NCBI GenBank assembly: GCA_020633655.1
Contig: JACKDF010000008.1
Location: forward strand, 248,001 to 312,000
From: Deferribacteres bacterium
GTDB lineage: Bacteria > Zhuqueibacterota > Zhuqueibacteria > Zhuqueibacterales > Geothermadaptataceae
Direction of reading: 5' to 3'
DNA length: 64,000 bases
Positions 45,643 to 53,960 of this stretch are shown piece by piece. The stretch's first letter is position 1. Every line of letters begins with the position of its first letter. The notes under the pieces are model-generated. The model searched no databases. It was not told where the DNA came from and worked only from the letters and a program-made list of their open reading frames with translations. The position numbers were made by a program, and so were the translations under genes.

Positions 45643-48399
45643 TCAGGGTAATATGCTTTCTTCTTTCCGTTTAAACGGCACTGTAAATGAGAATGTCGAT
45701 CCTTTATCCGGCGCACTTTGCACCCATAATTTACCTTGATGAAATTCTATAATTCGCTGGGTTATCGTTAACCCAAGCCCACTCCCTGCTGGTTTGCCAC
45801 GATCCGGATCGTTGATCTGACGGAATTTTTCAAAAATCACCCGCTGGTTTTCTTCCTTGATGCCGATCCCATTATCCCGAACATCGATCTGCAGATGATC
45901 GTTGTTTACAGAGATTTGAACCGTTACCTCACCAAAATCTGGATTGGCGAATTTAATACCATTAGAGATTAAATTCAGCATGACCTGAATCAGCCTGTCA
46001 CGATCACCTTGCACCACCGGCACATCGTCAGGTATCTCGCCCCGGCAAATCACATTTTTCTCCATTGCAATCTGACTGCATGCTTCGATCGCCTCATTTA
46101 CAATATCTCCCATGGAAATATTGGTTAATTTCCAATCCATGGTGTGTGATTCTACTTTTTGCAGATCGAGAACCTGATTGATTAGCCGTGTCAGACGCTC
46201 ACTTTCTTTGATGATAATACTGAGAAAATTGGTTTTTTGATCAACGTTAAGGTCGGGGTTATCATAAAGAATTTCAGCAAATGCGCGAACAGAAGTCAAG
46301 GGCGTGCGCAATTCATGAGTAACCGTTGAAACGAAATCATCCTTTAAACCATCAAGTTCAAGCAATCGGGCATTGGCTTTGGTTAATTGGGCGGTCGCTT
46401 TCTCAAGCTCACGAGATTTTTTCTCGAGCGCATTTTTCTGCGAAATAGCCTGCTGTGTCTCATTGAGAATATTCATCATTTCTGCAACAGAAAAAGGCTC
46501 TTCTTTGACAACTGAGGCAATAACAACCCGCGCCGAAGCTGCACCAATGGCACCAGTGAGAAGTTGTTCGGCGAAAGAAATAAATTCCTGATCTACCTCC
46601 TGCAGCTTCGTTAAATCCGTTTGGTGATCTCTTGCATACCTGTAAAAGGCTCTTTTTGTATTTCGTTCACCAATAAAACGAATTAATAATGCTTGCAATA
46701 CTTCCACCGAAGAAGTTCCTCGCCACAGCTGATACTGGCCATCTTTTCCTGAGCTCCAGGGTGCTTTTACGAAAAGCACCGCCTGACTGTGCTCCAGAAA
46801 TGAAGCTCGACTTGAAAATGAAACGATTATATAAAATCCAATATTAAAAAACATACTCCAGAACAGGCTGTTTGAAATTGGATCCATTCCTTCGAGACCT
46901 AAAAAGTGGTAAGGCCTTAAAAAAGAAATACCGAATAATCCCTGTGTTAAAATTGAATCCGGCAAAATGCCAGCTTGCGCTGCAAATGGTGTTGGCAGTG
47001 TGAACGCCCACACCAGGGAACCTGCTATAAGACCTGCAAGTGCTCCTTTTCGTGTACCACCACGCCAGAAAATACCACCAATTATGGCGGGAGCAAATTG
47101 GGCAGCTGCTGTAAACGATATCAGGCCAATGGATACGAGGGTATAATATTCCGCGACAATTCGAAAATAGACATAAGCCCAAAGCACGAGAACAACGATG
47201 CTCCCCCGACGAATCATGAGCAAAGTTCGTGTTAAATCCGTTGACCTGGAGCTCAAAAATGTTTTTATCTGAAGTAAAATTGGCATGACAAGGTTATTGC
47301 TCACCATAATACTCAAAGCGATGGTTGCAACTATGACCATACTCGTAGCGGCAGAAAGTCCACCGATAAATACCAGAAGCGCAATCCACTGGTGTCCTTC
47401 CGCCAGGGGAATAGCGAGCACAAATGTGTCCGCATCCACCGTATTTGCAGGGAAATGGAGCAAGCCGGCAAGGGCGATCGGCAAAACGAATATGTTCATT
47501 AAAAATAGGTACAAAGGGAAAAACCAAATCGCCTTTTCAATATGTTTTTCATTTACATTTTCAACGACAGCCATGTGAAATTGCCGTGGCAAGAACATAA
47601 CTGCTAAAAGTGAAAGAAATGTTATCCAAACCCATTCATCCCACGTCACCCCGGAATCATGGCTAATTGTCAAAAATTTTTTAAAATCAGGCAGGCTTTT
47701 CGCATGCGAGAAAATATCGCCAAGGCCGTTATAAAGAAAATAAGTAACGAAAATCCCCACGAATAAAAAAGAAACCAATTTAATTATAGACTCAAAAGCA
47801 ATAGCAGTGACCAATCCTTCATGCCGTTCGCTGGCATCCAGATGGCGAGTGCCAAAAAGTATAGCAAAAACTGCGAGCAAGATAGCAACATAAAATGCTG
47901 TATCTTCAAAAAAAGGAACGGAGGCATGATCAATGGATACAGATTGTGGGGCAAATGTCGTTAAAATAGTGTAGCTGTTGGAAATTGCTTTGAGTTGCAG
48001 TGAAATATAAGGGATGATTCCTATGACAGCAATTACGGCTACAAGTCCACCTAAAAAAGAACTTTTCCCATAACGTGAAGAAATGAAATCTGCAATGGAA
48101 GTAATGTGTTGCTGCTTGGCGATGCGTACAATTTTACGCATTATGAGAAGCCATAAAGGCGCAATAAGTGTTGGCCCGATATAAACTGGCAGAAATCCCA
48201 AACCAGTACTTGCCGCGCGTCCAACACTCCCATAAAAAGTCCAGGCAGTGCAGTAGACTGCTAAAGAAAGTGCGTAAATATATGGATTGTTGATCATGCT
48301 TTTCCCACGATCGGCCCTGGCATCAGCATAATAGGCAATAGCGAAGAGAAAACCCAGGTAGCAAAAGGAGACAAGAAAAACCAGCCAATTCGGAATCAT
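45643..48399 (-). CDS. CrbS-like sodium:solute symporter-histidine kinase
   Basis: A protein of 918 residues. The first 550 residues or so are an SSS-type transporter with about 13 helices (YADARADRGKSMINNPYIYALSLAVYCTAWTFYGSVG; GGLSAATSMVIVATIALSIMVSNN). A STAC-type linker (FAEQLLTGAIGAASARVVIASV), a coiled coil, and a kinase core with His695 (STVTHELRTPLTS) follow, then an N box (LNLISNGIKFANP) and ATP lid motifs (DNGIGI, GSGLGLTI). Unlike some homologues, it has no attached receiver. In Vibrio and Pseudomonas, CrbS senses or transports acetate and turns on acetyl-CoA synthetase through CrbR. The neighbourhood of symporter, acs and prpE-like genes supports the same role. Confidence 0.92.
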   Translation of the reverse strand: MIPNWLVFLVSFCYLGFLFAIAYYADARADRGKSMINNPYIYALSLAVYCTAWTFYGSVGRAASTGLGFLPVYIGPTLIAPLWLLIMRKIVRIAKQQHITSIADFISSRYGKSSFLGGLVAVIAVIGIIPYISLQLKAISNSYTILTTFAPQSVSIDHASVPFFEDTAFYVAILLAVFAILFGTRHLDASERHEGLVTAIAFESIIKLVSFLFVGIFVTYFLYNGLGDIFSHAKSLPDFKKFLTISHDSGVTWDEWVWITFLSLLAVMFLPRQFHMAVVENVNEKHIEKAIWFFPLYLFLMNIFVLPIALAGLLHFPANTVDADTFVLAIPLAEGHQWIALLVFIGGLSAATSMVIVATIALSIMVSNNLVMPILLQIKTFLSSRSTDLTRTLLMIRRGSIVVLVLWAYVYFRIVAEYYTLVSIGLISFTAAAQFAPAIIGGIFWRGGTRKGALAGLIAGSLVWAFTLPTPFAAQAGILPDSILTQGLFGISFLRPYHFLGLEGMDPISNSLFWSMFFNIGFYIIVSFSSRASFLEHSQAVLFVKAPWSSGKDGQYQLWRGTSSVEVLQALLIRFIGERNTKRAFYRYARDHQTDLTKLQEVDQEFISFAEQLLTGAIGAASARVVIASVVKEEPFSVAEMMNILNETQQAISQKNALEKKSRELEKATAQLTKANARLLELDGLKDDFVSTVTHELRTPLTSVRAFAEILYDNPDLNVDQKTNFLSIIIKESERLTRLINQVLDLQKVESHTMDWKLTNISMGDIVNEAIEACSQIAMEKNVICRGEIPDDVPVVQGDRDRLIQVMLNLISNGIKFANPDFGEVTVQISVNNDHLQIDVRDNGIGIKEENQRVIFEKFRQINDPDRGKPAGSGLGLTITQRIIEFHQGKLWVQSAPDKGSTFSFTVPFKRKEESILP

Positions 48400-48636
48400 C
48401 TATTCTCCCGACTCTTCAATATTTTTCGGCACGCGTATCAAATTTTTATGTTCAACCACAAGGATTAACAGTGCAATTACAATAAACCAGACTGCAAAAA
48501 CATAGAAATAAAGTAAGGGGATACCACCCCAAAAGATTTCTCGATTGAAGATGGAGAGCAATGGGTAATTGAATACGATAATTCCAAATAAGAATAAAAC
48601 GACGAGCTTTTGCAGCCGACGAGCCCGAATATTCAT
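48400..48636 (-). CDS. Small two-helix membrane protein before the CrbS-like gene
   Basis: A protein of 78 residues with two hydrophobic helices (LVVLFLFGIIVFNYPLLSIF and YFYVFAVWFIVIALLILVV) and a basic N-terminus (MNIRARRLQK). Its stop codon directly abuts the start of the CrbS-like gene, so the two are translated together. Small membrane proteins are commonly found in front of SSS-type transporters, and an accessory role is likely. No named family is claimed. Confidence 0.65.
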   Translation of the reverse strand: MNIRARRLQKLVVLFLFGIIVFNYPLLSIFNREIFWGGIPLLYFYVFAVWFIVIALLILVVEHKNLIRVPKNIEESGE

Positions 48637-48978
48637 AATTTTACCCGGTTGGTAAGAGAAGGTTTTTAAAACTCTTTGAATATTATAGTTAGTTTAAATT
48701 TATTCCGCAAGTCTTTTGAAACCTTGAGAAAAGGTGAAACTATAAACTCGGGCTTTCTATCGATGATGGTAGCTACGAATATGTTCAAAAAAGTGCAGCG
48801 ATGTGGACAATGATACGATTTAAATTATTGGAGAAGGTGGCTCAGAACACGGTGGCAATCGTTTCCTGATATTATGGGAAGATTTAAGAGAAGATTAGAG
48901 TTCGCACCAAAATTTTTGCATATGATTTGCATTCTGTTTGTTTATAAAAGTCGACAATGAAATTCGCCTTTAAGGAGT
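48637..48978. other. 342-base gap with possible decayed coding fragment
   Basis: This gap must contain the promoter of the CrbS-like operon, which was not resolved; no GG-N10-GC match was found on that strand. On the + strand, two adjacent frames read like protein: DGSYEYVQKSAAMWTMI (from about 48763) and, shifted, GEGGSEHGGNRFLILWEDLRED then stop at 48898. This suggests the tail of a gene broken by frameshifts. The family was not identified. Confidence 0.4.
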
Positions 48979-50022
48979 TTATGCATGATGCGTCTGCAAG
49001 TGGGCGATGTCCACCTTTGAGATTTGCAGCCGCTCAATGCGGTAACGCAGTTTCCCCCTGTTAATTTTTAGAAGTCGAGCCGCATGAGAGAGGTTTCCAT
49101 TCGCTTTTTTAATGGCACTGAGTATGATATCACGCTCAAATGTTTCAAGTGAAATCCCTTCATTTGGTATCTCGATATGATTGAATTGTAATGGCGCCTC
49201 CCGATATTGCACCACAAAATCATTCACTGGCGGTTCTTTCTCAGTGCTCTGTTGCGGATCGAGGACGAGATGTTCACGATCGATATACTCAGGATTGTAC
49301 ACAAGAATTGCCCGTTCGACGGCATTGCGCAACTGCCGCACATTTCCAGGCCATGCGTATTCTTTGATGAGTTTTTCAGCCGCTGGTGTAAGACCAAGTG
49401 TTCGCCGATCGTATTCATTTGTAAACAATTTAATGAAATAAGTGGCCAAAATCAGCGCGTCACCCTTGCGATGGCGCAGTGGTGGAATTCGAATGTGCCC
49501 AATATTCAAACGATGATAAAGGTCCTCTCGAAAGCGTCCGTTTTGTACTTCTTCATACAAGTTCACATTGGTTGCGGCGATAATACGACTCGAAATAGTT
49601 ATCTCCTCTGTACCATTCAACCTGCGAAACTTTTTATTTTCCACAGCTTTCAACAATTTCGCCTGAATTCCATAGGTTGTTGTCCCGATTTCATCGAGAA
49701 AAATAGTTCCGCCATTGGCTAATTCAAACAAACCCCGCTTACTTTGATCCGCGCCGGTAAAAGCACCTTTTTCATAGCCAAAAAGTTCAGATTCAAGTAA
49801 ATTCACTGGAATAGCACCACAATTGATATCAATAAATGGTTTCTCGGCATCATCACTTGAGTTATGGATAAGCTTAGCAAAAAGCTCCTTCCCTGTTCCA
49901 CTCTCCCCTGTGACTAGAGTTGTTAGTGATGTGGTTTTTGCAATTCGAATTGCTAGATCAATGGCTTCGTTAATCTCAGGCGATTCTCCGATTATGTAGT
50001 GATGAAGAATATTTCGCTTCAT
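48979..50022 (-). CDS. Sigma-54-dependent activator without sensory domain
   Basis: A protein of 347 residues. It begins almost directly with the AAA+ domain: Walker A GESGTGKE at 39-46, the GAFTGA loop at 86-91, Walker B TIFLDEIGT and a sensor region (SSRIIAATNVNLYEEV). A short linker leads to a Fis-type HTH (NGNLSHAARLLKINRGKLRYRIERL). Having no receiver or ligand domain, it resembles PspF-like activators that are controlled by a partner protein. Candidate partners are the lone receiver or the sensor-exonuclease encoded downstream on the same strand. Its target promoters are unknown; the acetate genes are plausible. It follows the peptide permease genes by 108 bases. Confidence 0.88.
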   Translation of the reverse strand: MKRNILHHYIIGESPEINEAIDLAIRIAKTTSLTTLVTGESGTGKELFAKLIHNSSDDAEKPFIDINCGAIPVNLLESELFGYEKGAFTGADQSKRGLFELANGGTIFLDEIGTTTYGIQAKLLKAVENKKFRRLNGTEEITISSRIIAATNVNLYEEVQNGRFREDLYHRLNIGHIRIPPLRHRKGDALILATYFIKLFTNEYDRRTLGLTPAAEKLIKEYAWPGNVRQLRNAVERAILVYNPEYIDREHLVLDPQQSTEKEPPVNDFVVQYREAPLQFNHIEIPNEGISLETFERDIILSAIKKANGNLSHAARLLKINRGKLRYRIERLQISKVDIAHLQTHHA

Positions 50023-50130
50023 GTCGTCCAGTTATTCATTAGGTTTTGGAATAAAGAATGGCTCTTTCTATGATCGGCATTCCAATAAATGGCCTGTAAC
50101 AAAGCCCCTTGAAAAATCGATTCAATTTCA

Positions 50131-51030
50131 TCACTGTACATTGTTTGAGTTTGGATGAAGGAGCTCATGCAGGGATTCACCAATCCAATTGAAAGCGCTA
50201 ACGGTTACGATGAGAAATATCCCTGCAAAAAGCACGACCCACCATTCCTGAGGGAAAGTGCTTTTCCCATCATTTATCATATTTCCCCAACTTGGAACGG
50301 GTGGCTGTACGCCAACCCCTAAAAAACTCAGCGCCGATTCCAGCAAAACTGTATCACCAATTTTCAAGGGAATTGTTATGAGTGCAGGCGCAATGGCATT
50401 CGGGATGATGTGCGCAAATAAAATCCGGCTTTTGCGGAACCCAAGGCATTCTGCAGCCATGACAAATTCCCGTTCCTTCACAGACAGCACTTCCGCACGT
50501 ACAATGCGGGCGGTTTCCATCCATCCGGTGAATGCAAGCAATGGGATGAGATACAAATAATGCGGTTGATACAAGGCAGCAATGGCTATCGCTAAAATTA
50601 CAACTGGAAACGCAAGCAGAAGATCGAGCAATCGCATCATGATTGCGTCAAGTTTACTACCCGAGTATCCCGAAACTGCGCCATAGATGACACCGATGAC
50701 CATGCTTAGTGCCACAGTGCCTAATGCTATACTCAGGGAAACCCGTCCGCCATAAAGCACTCGACTCAATACATCCCGTGCAAATTTATCCGTACCAAAG
50801 GGATGATCTGTGGAGGGAGGCAAATTACTTTCATCGAGAATATCCCCTTGTGCGTCAGGCGCAATTGATGTCCAGATTGTGGGGAGAAAACAACTTAACA
50901 TGAGAAAAAGTAAGAGAAAAATACCAAGTCGTGCAGAGTACTTTCGCATCCATTTTGACCAAAATGAACGATCTTCTGTCCATGTCCATTGATTTTGAAC
51001 AAGTGCGTCTGTCTGCATTTCAAACTTCAT
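50131..51030 (-). CDS. Peptide/nickel-type ABC transporter permease (DppC/OppC family)
   Basis: A protein of 299 residues with a cytoplasmic N-terminus and six membrane helices. The early block DILDESNLPPSTDHPFGTDKFARDVLSRVLYGGRVSL and the late permease loop ESALSFLGVGVQPPVPSWGNMI are diagnostic for the DppC/OppC family. The gene overlaps the preceding permease by 11 bases; a second Met four codons on would remove the overlap. It forms the channel with the DppB-type protein. Substrate type (peptide, nickel or oligosaccharide) cannot be settled from the permeases. Confidence 0.93.
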   Translation of the reverse strand: MKFEMQTDALVQNQWTWTEDRSFWSKWMRKYSARLGIFLLLFLMLSCFLPTIWTSIAPDAQGDILDESNLPPSTDHPFGTDKFARDVLSRVLYGGRVSLSIALGTVALSMVIGVIYGAVSGYSGSKLDAIMMRLLDLLLAFPVVILAIAIAALYQPHYLYLIPLLAFTGWMETARIVRAEVLSVKEREFVMAAECLGFRKSRILFAHIIPNAIAPALITIPLKIGDTVLLESALSFLGVGVQPPVPSWGNMINDGKSTFPQEWWVVLFAGIFLIVTVSAFNWIGESLHELLHPNSNNVQ

Positions 51031-51991
51031 AAGCCGGTTTCACACGTGGATCAATGAATAAATAAGCAACATCTGCGAGAAAATTACCCAACACAACCGA
51101 AAAGGCTGCGATAAAGGTTGTTGCGAGAATAATGGGAAAATCATGAGAGAAAATAGCGTCAACGGTCAATTTTCCCATTCCCGGCCAGGAAAAAATGGAC
51201 TCGATTATCACTGTTCCACCAAAGAGAAATGGAAGAAACAGTCCCAGCGAAGAGACTAAAGGGAGCAGCGCATTCCTCAGCGCATATTTAAACAGAACAC
51301 TCCGGCGAGGCAAGCCATACGCCCGGGCTGTACGAATGTAATCCTGAGCAAGAACATCGGTGTACGATGCATAAAAAATTTTCGCTGTGTAAGCCATTGC
51401 TGGCAAACTCAACACACCTGCGGGCAAAATCAGATGTTTTATTCGATCGAAGAAAAGCGCCCATGAAGTCCCTTCGTAGAGAAGACTTTGCATATGGCTT
51501 GGCGGTAACCATTCAAGTTGAACCGAAAAAATCCAAAGCGCAATAATCGCGATTAAAAATCCAGGTGTGGAATAGGAAATGAGAAGAAATGAATTGAGCG
51601 CAAAGCGAATACACCGCATTTTTACAATCGCTAAGGCCATTCCGAGAAGGACACCACCAATGATTTGCACAATAAATACCACAGTGGTAAGTTGTAAAGT
51701 ATTGGGAATGGCTTCAGCAAAAATATTCACCACCGGTCGCATGTGTGAAAAAGAAAATCCAAAGTTACCGGTTAAGAACGCTTTCAACCAGATGAAATAC
51801 TGAACAAATACGGGTTGGTTTAAGCCCATTTGTTCACGGATATTTTCAATCGTTTGCGGATCGATCTCCGGACGGATGTACATCGATGCAGGATCACCGG
51901 GAGCAAGCTGCAACAGAATAAATGTCACCGTGAGCACAGCCCACACGATAAATAATGCCTGTATGAATCTACGAATAATATATAGTGTCAT
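51020..51991 (-). CDS. Peptide/nickel-type ABC transporter permease (DppB/OppB family)
   Basis: A protein of 323 residues. The start is placed at MTLYIIRRFIQALFIVWAVLT, the standard N-terminus of the family; a longer TTG-started version would run toward the repeat block. Six membrane helices and the family blocks LQLAPGDPASMY, LGMALAIVKMR and the EAA-type loop VIIESIFSWPGMGKLTVDAI are present. It pairs with the downstream DppC-type permease. Upstream it is separated from its ATPase gene by a repeat-filled gap of about 330 bases, unlike the tight spacing elsewhere in the operon. Confidence 0.93.
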   Translation of the reverse strand: MTLYIIRRFIQALFIVWAVLTVTFILLQLAPGDPASMYIRPEIDPQTIENIREQMGLNQPVFVQYFIWLKAFLTGNFGFSFSHMRPVVNIFAEAIPNTLQLTTVVFIVQIIGGVLLGMALAIVKMRCIRFALNSFLLISYSTPGFLIAIIALWIFSVQLEWLPPSHMQSLLYEGTSWALFFDRIKHLILPAGVLSLPAMAYTAKIFYASYTDVLAQDYIRTARAYGLPRRSVLFKYALRNALLPLVSSLGLFLPFLFGGTVIIESIFSWPGMGKLTVDAIFSHDFPIILATTFIAAFSVVLGNFLADVAYLFIDPRVKPAYEV

Positions 51992-52122
51992 TCCTGATCC
52001 TGTCCTCGGTCTTGCCCACAAGGGGCAAGGTTATAAATAAATGCTGCCAAAACAAGTTATCCAGCGTGATGATTTGGCTATTGATTTACTAACTTTGTTG
52101 CACCACAGCAAACCCTGACGAG

Positions 52123-52200
52123 ACTGTCGAAAAACTTAAAAATTCGGACCCTGAGCTTGCCGAAGGGCCCGAATTTGAGCGTGGAACCGAGAGTTTCGAC
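52123..52200. repeat. 78-bp dispersed repeat (copy 2, inverted relative to copy 1)
   Basis: This is the reverse-complement counterpart of 40423-40500, with the core GGACCCTGAGCTTGCCGAAG. It lies inside the transporter operon between the ATPase and permease genes, 38 bases from the MITE-like element at 52239. The rest of the 52022-52358 gap shows nothing else. Confidence 0.65.
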
Positions 52201-52238
52201 AAGCTCCACGTCCGGTTTATCCCTTTTTCAACAGTCTT

Positions 52239-52347
52239 GGGGCTGAGTCAAAACATGTAATGCGACATTCATGTCGCTCTTTTTGAGGCTATACTTTCGA
52301 CATAAATGTCGAATTACGATCATTAAATCATGTTTTGACTCAGCCCC
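52239..52347. mobile_element. MITE-like element with 18-bp terminal inverted repeats (copy 2)
   Basis: Ends GGGGCTGAGTCAAAACAT (52239-52256) and its complement (52330-52347) are perfect and identical to those at 3525-3855. The 109-bp interior is different. It holds two palindromes with the same 6-base spacer, TGCGAC-N6-GTCGCT (52261-52278) and TTCGAC-N6-GTCGAA (52296-52313), so the whole can fold into a cruciform. It has no coding capacity. It ends 11 bases from the stop of the ATPase gene. Confidence 0.7.
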
Positions 52348-52358
52348 AGGGTTAATCA

Positions 52359-53123
52359 TTATATCGCAGAAACCAAATTCAAACTATTTTTCGACAATTC
52401 AACCTGCTTTCCCAGGATGTCCACGATGCGACCATTTTGCATTAAAATTATTCGATCAGCAATCCGCTCAGCAACACTTATATCATGCGTTATAAATATA
52501 ATCGTCAAGCTATGTTCGTTCTGTATTGAACGAAGTCGATCAATAATTTGCCCCTTAATAATCGCATCAAGATTCGCAGTTGGTTCATCTGCGACGAGCA
52601 CTTGCGGCCGCACGCTGAGAGCACGTGCAATACAAACCCGTTGTTTTTGTCCTCCGCTAAGCTGGTGCGGAAAGCGCGACAAGAATTGGAGTGGCAAATG
52701 AACATTGTGACAGAGGCTTTCCAGCCGTTTCTCCAAAACGGAGCCAGACAATTTTTCGTGCACCTGAAGCGGCTCAACCAGGGCCTTCCGAATCGTTTGG
52801 CGCGGATTTAGTGCAGCACCCGGGTCTTGAAAAATCAATTGAAATTGGCGTCTTAACTGCCTGAATTTTCGCGAAGACATTGCTAGGAGATCTTCGTTGT
52901 GATAAAAAATCGCCCCTGTGTCCGGCTTGATCAAACGCAACAAGCATTGACCAAATGTTGTTTTCCCACTCCCAGATTTTCCCACGATTGCCAGGGTTTC
53001 TCCTGGAAAAATAGAGAGTTCGGGAATATCGAGGACTTTATGGGAAAGGGATTGTCGCCAATTGATAAATGTGCCTGGATAAGATTTGGTTAAATTCTGA
53101 ATATGCAAAAGTGCTGAGCTCAT
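52359..53123 (-). CDS. Peptide-type ABC transporter ATPase (DppF/OppF family)
   Basis: A protein of 254 residues. Walker A GKSGSGKTT at 48-56, the signature LSGGQKQRV, Walker B VLVADEPTANLD and the switch His in IFITHD are intact. Sequence around IFQDPGAALNPRQTIRKALVEPL is typical of DppF/OppF subunits. The usual C-terminal iron-sulfur or oligopeptide extension is short or missing, so the protein is smaller than typical members (about 320 residues). It starts at the last base of the preceding ATPase gene, showing coupling. It powers import together with that subunit. Confidence 0.92.
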   Translation of the reverse strand: MSSALLHIQNLTKSYPGTFINWRQSLSHKVLDIPELSIFPGETLAIVGKSGSGKTTFGQCLLRLIKPDTGAIFYHNEDLLAMSSRKFRQLRRQFQLIFQDPGAALNPRQTIRKALVEPLQVHEKLSGSVLEKRLESLCHNVHLPLQFLSRFPHQLSGGQKQRVCIARALSVRPQVLVADEPTANLDAIIKGQIIDRLRSIQNEHSLTIIFITHDISVAERIADRIILMQNGRIVDILGKQVELSKNSLNLVSAI

Positions 53124-53941
53124 CAGTAAACCTCATGCACTTCTTGCATGTGTTCGTTTATCAAATTCGGCTGGATTTCGCCCAGCAAAAGTTGTGTATA
53201 AGGATGGGTAGGATTATTGATGATTTGCGTTGTTGTACCAGACTCCACAATACGACCATCTTTCATGACGGCAATGCGATCAGCAATTTCCGCAACCAGG
53301 GCAAGATCGTGGCTGATCACCCACAACGCGAATCCATGTTGTTTCTGCATTTTTTGCAGCAGATCAATTATTTGCCGCTGAGTGGTTGTGTCCAAGGCGC
53401 TTGTTGGCTCATCCGCAATCACGAGTTTTGGCGAGCAGGAAAGCCCCATGGCGATCATCGCTCGTTGCGCCATGCCGCCGCTCAGCTGGTGAGGATAGGC
53501 GTGATACACGGTATCCGGATCGGAGAGGTCGGTTTCGGCAAACAACTCTAATGCGCGACGTTTCGCTTGTTGCTTCGACAATTGCAGGTGTGTTTGCATC
53601 ACTTCAACAAGCTGAGCGCCAACCCGGAAGGTGGGATTGAAAGCAGATTTGGCATTTTGGAAAATCATCGCGATCTGACGACCACGGAGGTTGATTAACT
53701 CGTTTTCCGCGCCAGCGATAATATTTTTCCCGAGGAATTGTATTTCACCCCGGGCAGTTAGATTCGATGGCAGCAACCCCAATGTCGCCAAGGCCAACAT
53801 TGTTTTGCCCGAACCTGACTCCCCTATTAAAGCCAGTGTTTCGTTAGTTGCAATTTCCAAACTTATTTTATTCAAAACAGGGAAAGTTCCCTGAGGCAAT
53901 CGCGCTGTAACCGAAAGCGCTTTTATCTGTAGCAAATCCAT
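53123..53941 (-). CDS. Peptide-type ABC transporter ATPase (DppD/OppD family)
   Basis: A protein of 272 residues. The start at MDLLQIKALSVTAR is preferred; a longer frame beginning at 53992 would overlap the end of the binding-protein gene. Walker A GESGSGKT at 40-47, the signature LSGGMAQRA, Walker B LVIADEPTSALD and switch His in WVISHD are intact. The block MIFQNAKSAFNPTFRVGAQLVE is typical of DppD/OppD. The C-terminus has the expected THPYTQLLLGEIQPN segment but stops soon after. It lies 19 bases after the binding-protein gene. Confidence 0.92.
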   Translation of the reverse strand: MDLLQIKALSVTARLPQGTFPVLNKISLEIATNETLALIGESGSGKTMLALATLGLLPSNLTARGEIQFLGKNIIAGAENELINLRGRQIAMIFQNAKSAFNPTFRVGAQLVEVMQTHLQLSKQQAKRRALELFAETDLSDPDTVYHAYPHQLSGGMAQRAMIAMGLSCSPKLVIADEPTSALDTTTQRQIIDLLQKMQKQHGFALWVISHDLALVAEIADRIAVMKDGRIVESGTTTQIINNPTHPYTQLLLGEIQPNLINEHMQEVHEVY

Positions 53942-53960
53942 GATAATCCCACAGAAACTA

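Noticed and set aside
46373..47578. Several plus-strand frames opposite the CrbS-like gene
   Set aside because: They are antisense to a well-supported transporter-kinase gene, with no family resemblance or ribosome sites.
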